Made by a program: the position numbers and the translations under genes
Part shown: in pieces, positions 45,540-47,019 of the stretch
Layout: every line of letters starts with the position of its first letter
Position numbering within the stretch: the stretch's first letter is position 1
Notes under the pieces: generated by a model
Database searches by the model: none
Seen by the model: only the letters and a program-made list of their open reading frames with translations
Told to the model about the DNA's origin: nothing
NCBI RefSeq assembly: GCF_002251635.1
Contig: NZ_NMOJ01000235.1
Span: 45,414-92,432, forward strand
Direction of reading: 5' to 3'
Origin: Pseudomonas mandelii
GTDB lineage: Bacteria > Pseudomonadota > Gammaproteobacteria > Pseudomonadales > Pseudomonadaceae
DNA length: 47,019 nt

Positions 45540-45553
45540 GGCCGATAGCGGCC
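45540..45553. repeat. GGCCG-N4-CGGCC intergenic hairpin (copy 3)
   Basis: GGCCGATAGCGGCC in an intergenic stretch of chromosomal Pseudomonas type. Confidence 0.55.
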
Positions 45554-45620
45554 CATCACGCGGGAGCATCTGAGGCTTTAAATATTGCTTCTTTTCACAA
45601 GCTATCCCTCCTGGGCGAAC

Positions 45621-45710
45621 TCAGGATAGCCAAACCATCGTCCCCAGTACGATGGTGATCCAAACGAAACTCAAGACGAAGAGTAAGCCGACAAAACCCA
45701 TTTCGTTCAT
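45621..45710 (-). CDS. 29-aa single-TM micropeptide downstream of the response regulator
   Basis: A 29-residue frame: MNEMGFVGLLFVLSF then VWITIVLGTMVWLS. It starts 16 nt after the receiver gene stop on the same strand and so is likely co-transcribed. Size and hydrophobic pattern match the peptide at 36343-36432. No strong ribosome site. Confidence 0.5.
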   Translation of the reverse strand: MNEMGFVGLLFVLSFVWITIVLGTMVWLS

Positions 45711-45726
45711 GAGAAACGTCCGCGAG

Positions 45727-46152
45727 TCATAACGATCGGTTACTGGATGGGTAAATGGGTTTGCCGGGCTGCAGAACAGTAGCCACCGACAGCACCAGAT
45801 CTTCCAGCGACCATGGCTTATGCAGGTAAAGCGTAGCGGCCGGCAAGTCGGTCGGATCGATCAAATATCCGGACGTGAGAAGGGATGCGATCGCTGGCCA
45901 ACGGCTTTGGACCATCTCAATAAACTCTATTCCCTGAAGCTGACCAGACAGCCTCTGATCCACGATAACCAGCGGGCACGACCCATGGTTCTGTAGAAGG
46001 TGGGTCAGCGCGTCGTCTGCAGTCTCGAAAGCCAGAACGCTGGAGCCGATCTCAGCCAGGATGTCCGTCATCAAAGAACGTAGTGTCAGGTCATCCTCAA
46101 CGACAATCACGGCTCCTTCGATCGGCAGCAAACCATCCCAATTTACGTTCAC
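45727..46152 (-). CDS. orphan response-regulator receiver domain protein
   Basis: A 141-residue CheY-like receiver: acidic pair VVEDD near residue 17-21, phospho-acceptor Asp in VIVDQRLSGQ near residue 64, Thr/Ser in LTSGY near 93 and Lys in YLHKPWS near 110. There is no output domain. AAGGAGG precedes a GTG start at 46152. Single-domain receivers of this type are common in Pseudomonas chromosomes; its partner kinase is not in the window. It sits near the right phage end and looks like cargo. Confidence 0.9.
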   Translation of the reverse strand: MNVNWDGLLPIEGAVIVVEDDLTLRSLMTDILAEIGSSVLAFETADDALTHLLQNHGSCPLVIVDQRLSGQLQGIEFIEMVQSRWPAIASLLTSGYLIDPTDLPAATLYLHKPWSLEDLVLSVATVLQPGKPIYPSSNRSL

Positions 46153-46291
46153 TCTTCCTCCTTAATCGTTGGCATTTTCGCCGGTTTCTATTCATGGGGG
46201 AGAGAGGGAATGAGTTTATTCATGATTTTTCGTGACCGGTCATGTCCCGCAGTGGGGGCATTGTAGACCTATATGGGCTCTAGCTGATTTT

Positions 46292-46462
46292 CTACATCCG
46301 AGCGCCATTTATTGTGCGACGCGCGCCTACCAGCGTCCGAAATTCTGGGTGTGAAAGCGTAAATTCAACGTAAGGTTCACCCGCCATGTCGACCAGAAAA
46401 ATGCCGAAGCGGTCCTTCAGTAGAAGGTAATCGGTCCTCGCTATAAATGCTTTGAGCGTTAC
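46292..46462 (-). CDS. small phage-end ORF lacking a clear start
   Basis: A 56-residue frame: VTLKAFIARTDYLLLKDRFG and DMAGEPYVEFTLSHPEFRTL. The composition is protein-like, but the likely first codon at 46462 is GTA, and no ATG/GTG/TTG with a ribosome site fits. It may use a poor start or have lost it by a point change. It follows the 71-aa gene on the same strand. Confidence 0.45.
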   Translation of the reverse strand, partial: VTLKAFIARTDYLLLKDRFGIFLVDMAGEPYVEFTLSHPEFRTLVGARRTINGARM

Positions 46463-46488
46463 TCCATTCGCATGCGGAAGGTCCTGGT

Positions 46489-46704
46489 TTAGCCGATCGT
46501 TGAACCTTTGAGCTTGGCCAAACCCTGTTTGATGTGGCCCGCATTTTCTCCAATGGTGTCCAGTGCTCCACGGGCATTTCCCCCGACATCCCCAGAATCT
46601 CGTTCTTCCACCCACTGCGTCAGCTCCATGATCGCCGCTTCCAACGCGAGTTGATTGTGGTACATCCGGTCCAGCACATCCGACAGCGAATACTCACCTG
46701 ACAT
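46489..46704 (-). CDS. conserved small prophage-end protein, 71 aa
   Basis: A 71-residue protein: MSGEYSLSDVLDRMYHNQLA, ALEAAIMELTQWVEERDSGD and RGALDTIGENAGHIKQGLAK. I recognise this pattern from Pseudomonas prophages, with unknown function. AAAGGAG lies before ATG 46704. The same frame is open upstream into attR and the old dusA start, giving a possible 143-residue fusion expressed from the dusA promoter. Confidence 0.82.
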   Translation of the reverse strand: MSGEYSLSDVLDRMYHNQLALEAAIMELTQWVEERDSGDVGGNARGALDTIGENAGHIKQGLAKLKGSTIG

Positions 46705-46784
46705 GGGGTCGACTCCTTTCGAGAAACCCCAAGCATAGTACCGGTCGTGCCCCTGACAAGCAGGACTTGCGGCTTGCTTATAAA

Positions 46785-46793
46785 TTGCTACAA
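46785..46793. promoter_or_regulatory. candidate integrase arm-type site near attR
   Basis: TTGCTACAA, the same core as at 445-453 near attL, 38 bp inside the attR core. Confidence 0.45.
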
Positions 46794-46830
46794 AGCGATG
46801 AGCTTTCGGTGAATGAGCCAGGCTGGCCGG

Positions 46831-46912
46831 GAAGCGGCAGTGGCGATCGGTCCAATCCATCATGGGGGCGACGGAGAAGCGGCGGGAGAGCGGGGCGGGT
46901 GTGGCGGTGATT
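46831..46912. other. attR: right copy of the 82-bp dusA core repeat
   Basis: Identical to 273-354. On the outer side the original 5' end of dusA (MPPITATPAP...) follows; on the inner side the phage starts. This defines the right prophage boundary. Confidence 0.95.
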
Positions 46913-46920
46913 GGGGGCAT
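46831..46920 (-). pseudogene. dusA: dusA original 5' fragment, cut off by the prophage
   Basis: The first 30 codons of host dusA ([15 protein letters not shown]...HCRF), whose downstream part now lies at the left end. The host dusA promoter upstream therefore transcribes into phage sequence. The frame stays open into the 71-aa phage gene. Confidence 0.85.
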
Positions 46921-47019
46921 TGGGGGTCTGGAATGGGTAAGGCTAGGAAGAGGTGCAAGTTTATCAGGATTGCGCTAGTAGGACCTGCGCGAGTCTTGCG
47001 GCGTTTTTTGAAGACACTT

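Larger units (their letters stand above)
45283..45620. other. non-coding stretch after the cassette
   Basis: About 340 bp with two GGCCG-N4-CGGCC hairpins (45288-45301 and 45540-45553) and a hairpin GTTTGGGCTGC / GCGGCCCAAAC at 45421-45446 with a GTCA loop and one G-U pair. No gene seen. Confidence 0.6.

Overview
This window is one nearly complete prophage inside a Pseudomonas chromosome. The host looks like a member of the P. fluorescens/P. putida side of the genus, judging from a PrtN-type pyocin activator protein, a small DUF6555-like gene, Pseudomonas-style GGCCG-N4-CGGCC intergenic hairpins and overall codon use. The phage sits in dusA (tRNA-dihydrouridine synthase A). An identical 82-bp segment of dusA occurs at 273-354 (attL) and 46831-46912 (attR), so the integrated element is about 46.56 kb. 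The dusA body lies on the minus strand at the left edge with a new N-terminus supplied by phage DNA. The original dusA start is stranded at the right edge.

Left to right: tyrosine integrase (489-1628); an AT-rich two-gene cargo cassette with Rex-like architecture (1698-3123); a leftward early operon of small genes (3181-6832) with two PrtN-family proteins, a DUF2303 protein and a KilAC-like antirepressor fragment; the CI repressor and its operators/promoters (6845-7729); then rightward Cro-like, CII-like, TraR/DksA zinc-finger, primase-helicase and late-regulator genes (7751-12281). A holin and a candidate cos region precede the morphogenesis genes. The head module is lambda-like (Nu1-type small terminase, GpA large terminase, W, B portal, C protease, D decoration, E capsid, FII/Z-type connectors; 12985-20837). 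The tail module is P2-like and contractile (V, W, J, I, H fibre, G chaperone, FI sheath, FII tube, E/E', T tape measure, U, X, D; 20830-34149). The virion is therefore expected to be a mosaic myovirus. Lysis genes (GH19 endolysin, Rz, embedded Rz1) follow at 34205-35292.

The right accessory arm (35.4-46.8 kb) holds an adenine methyltransferase behind a LexA-type box, and a leftward SOS-type operon with an SRAP/YedK peptidase behind a second LexA-type box. A stretch that looks less phage-like follows: a DUF6555-like gene, a NdpA-like gene paired with a coiled-coil membrane protein under a strong promoter overlapping a LexA-like box, a decayed second integrase, a three-gene cassette (pentapeptide-repeat membrane protein, MNT-type nucleotidyltransferase, small protein), a membrane micropeptide and an orphan response-regulator receiver. 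The NdpA-like/membrane pair, the pentapeptide/nucleotidyltransferase cassette and the Rex-like pair are the best candidates for undescribed lysogen-expressed systems, probably anti-phage or exclusion functions; that is inference from gene content and position.

Two non-coding patterns stand out. Four exact copies of TTGGTGAGAGG lie in leaders of the early operons, all in the same orientation relative to transcription, and two of them form hairpins with nearly identical 16-nt loops. A cluster of TGTGTYGGG repeats (11484-11774) just after the primase gene looks like an iteron-type replication origin.
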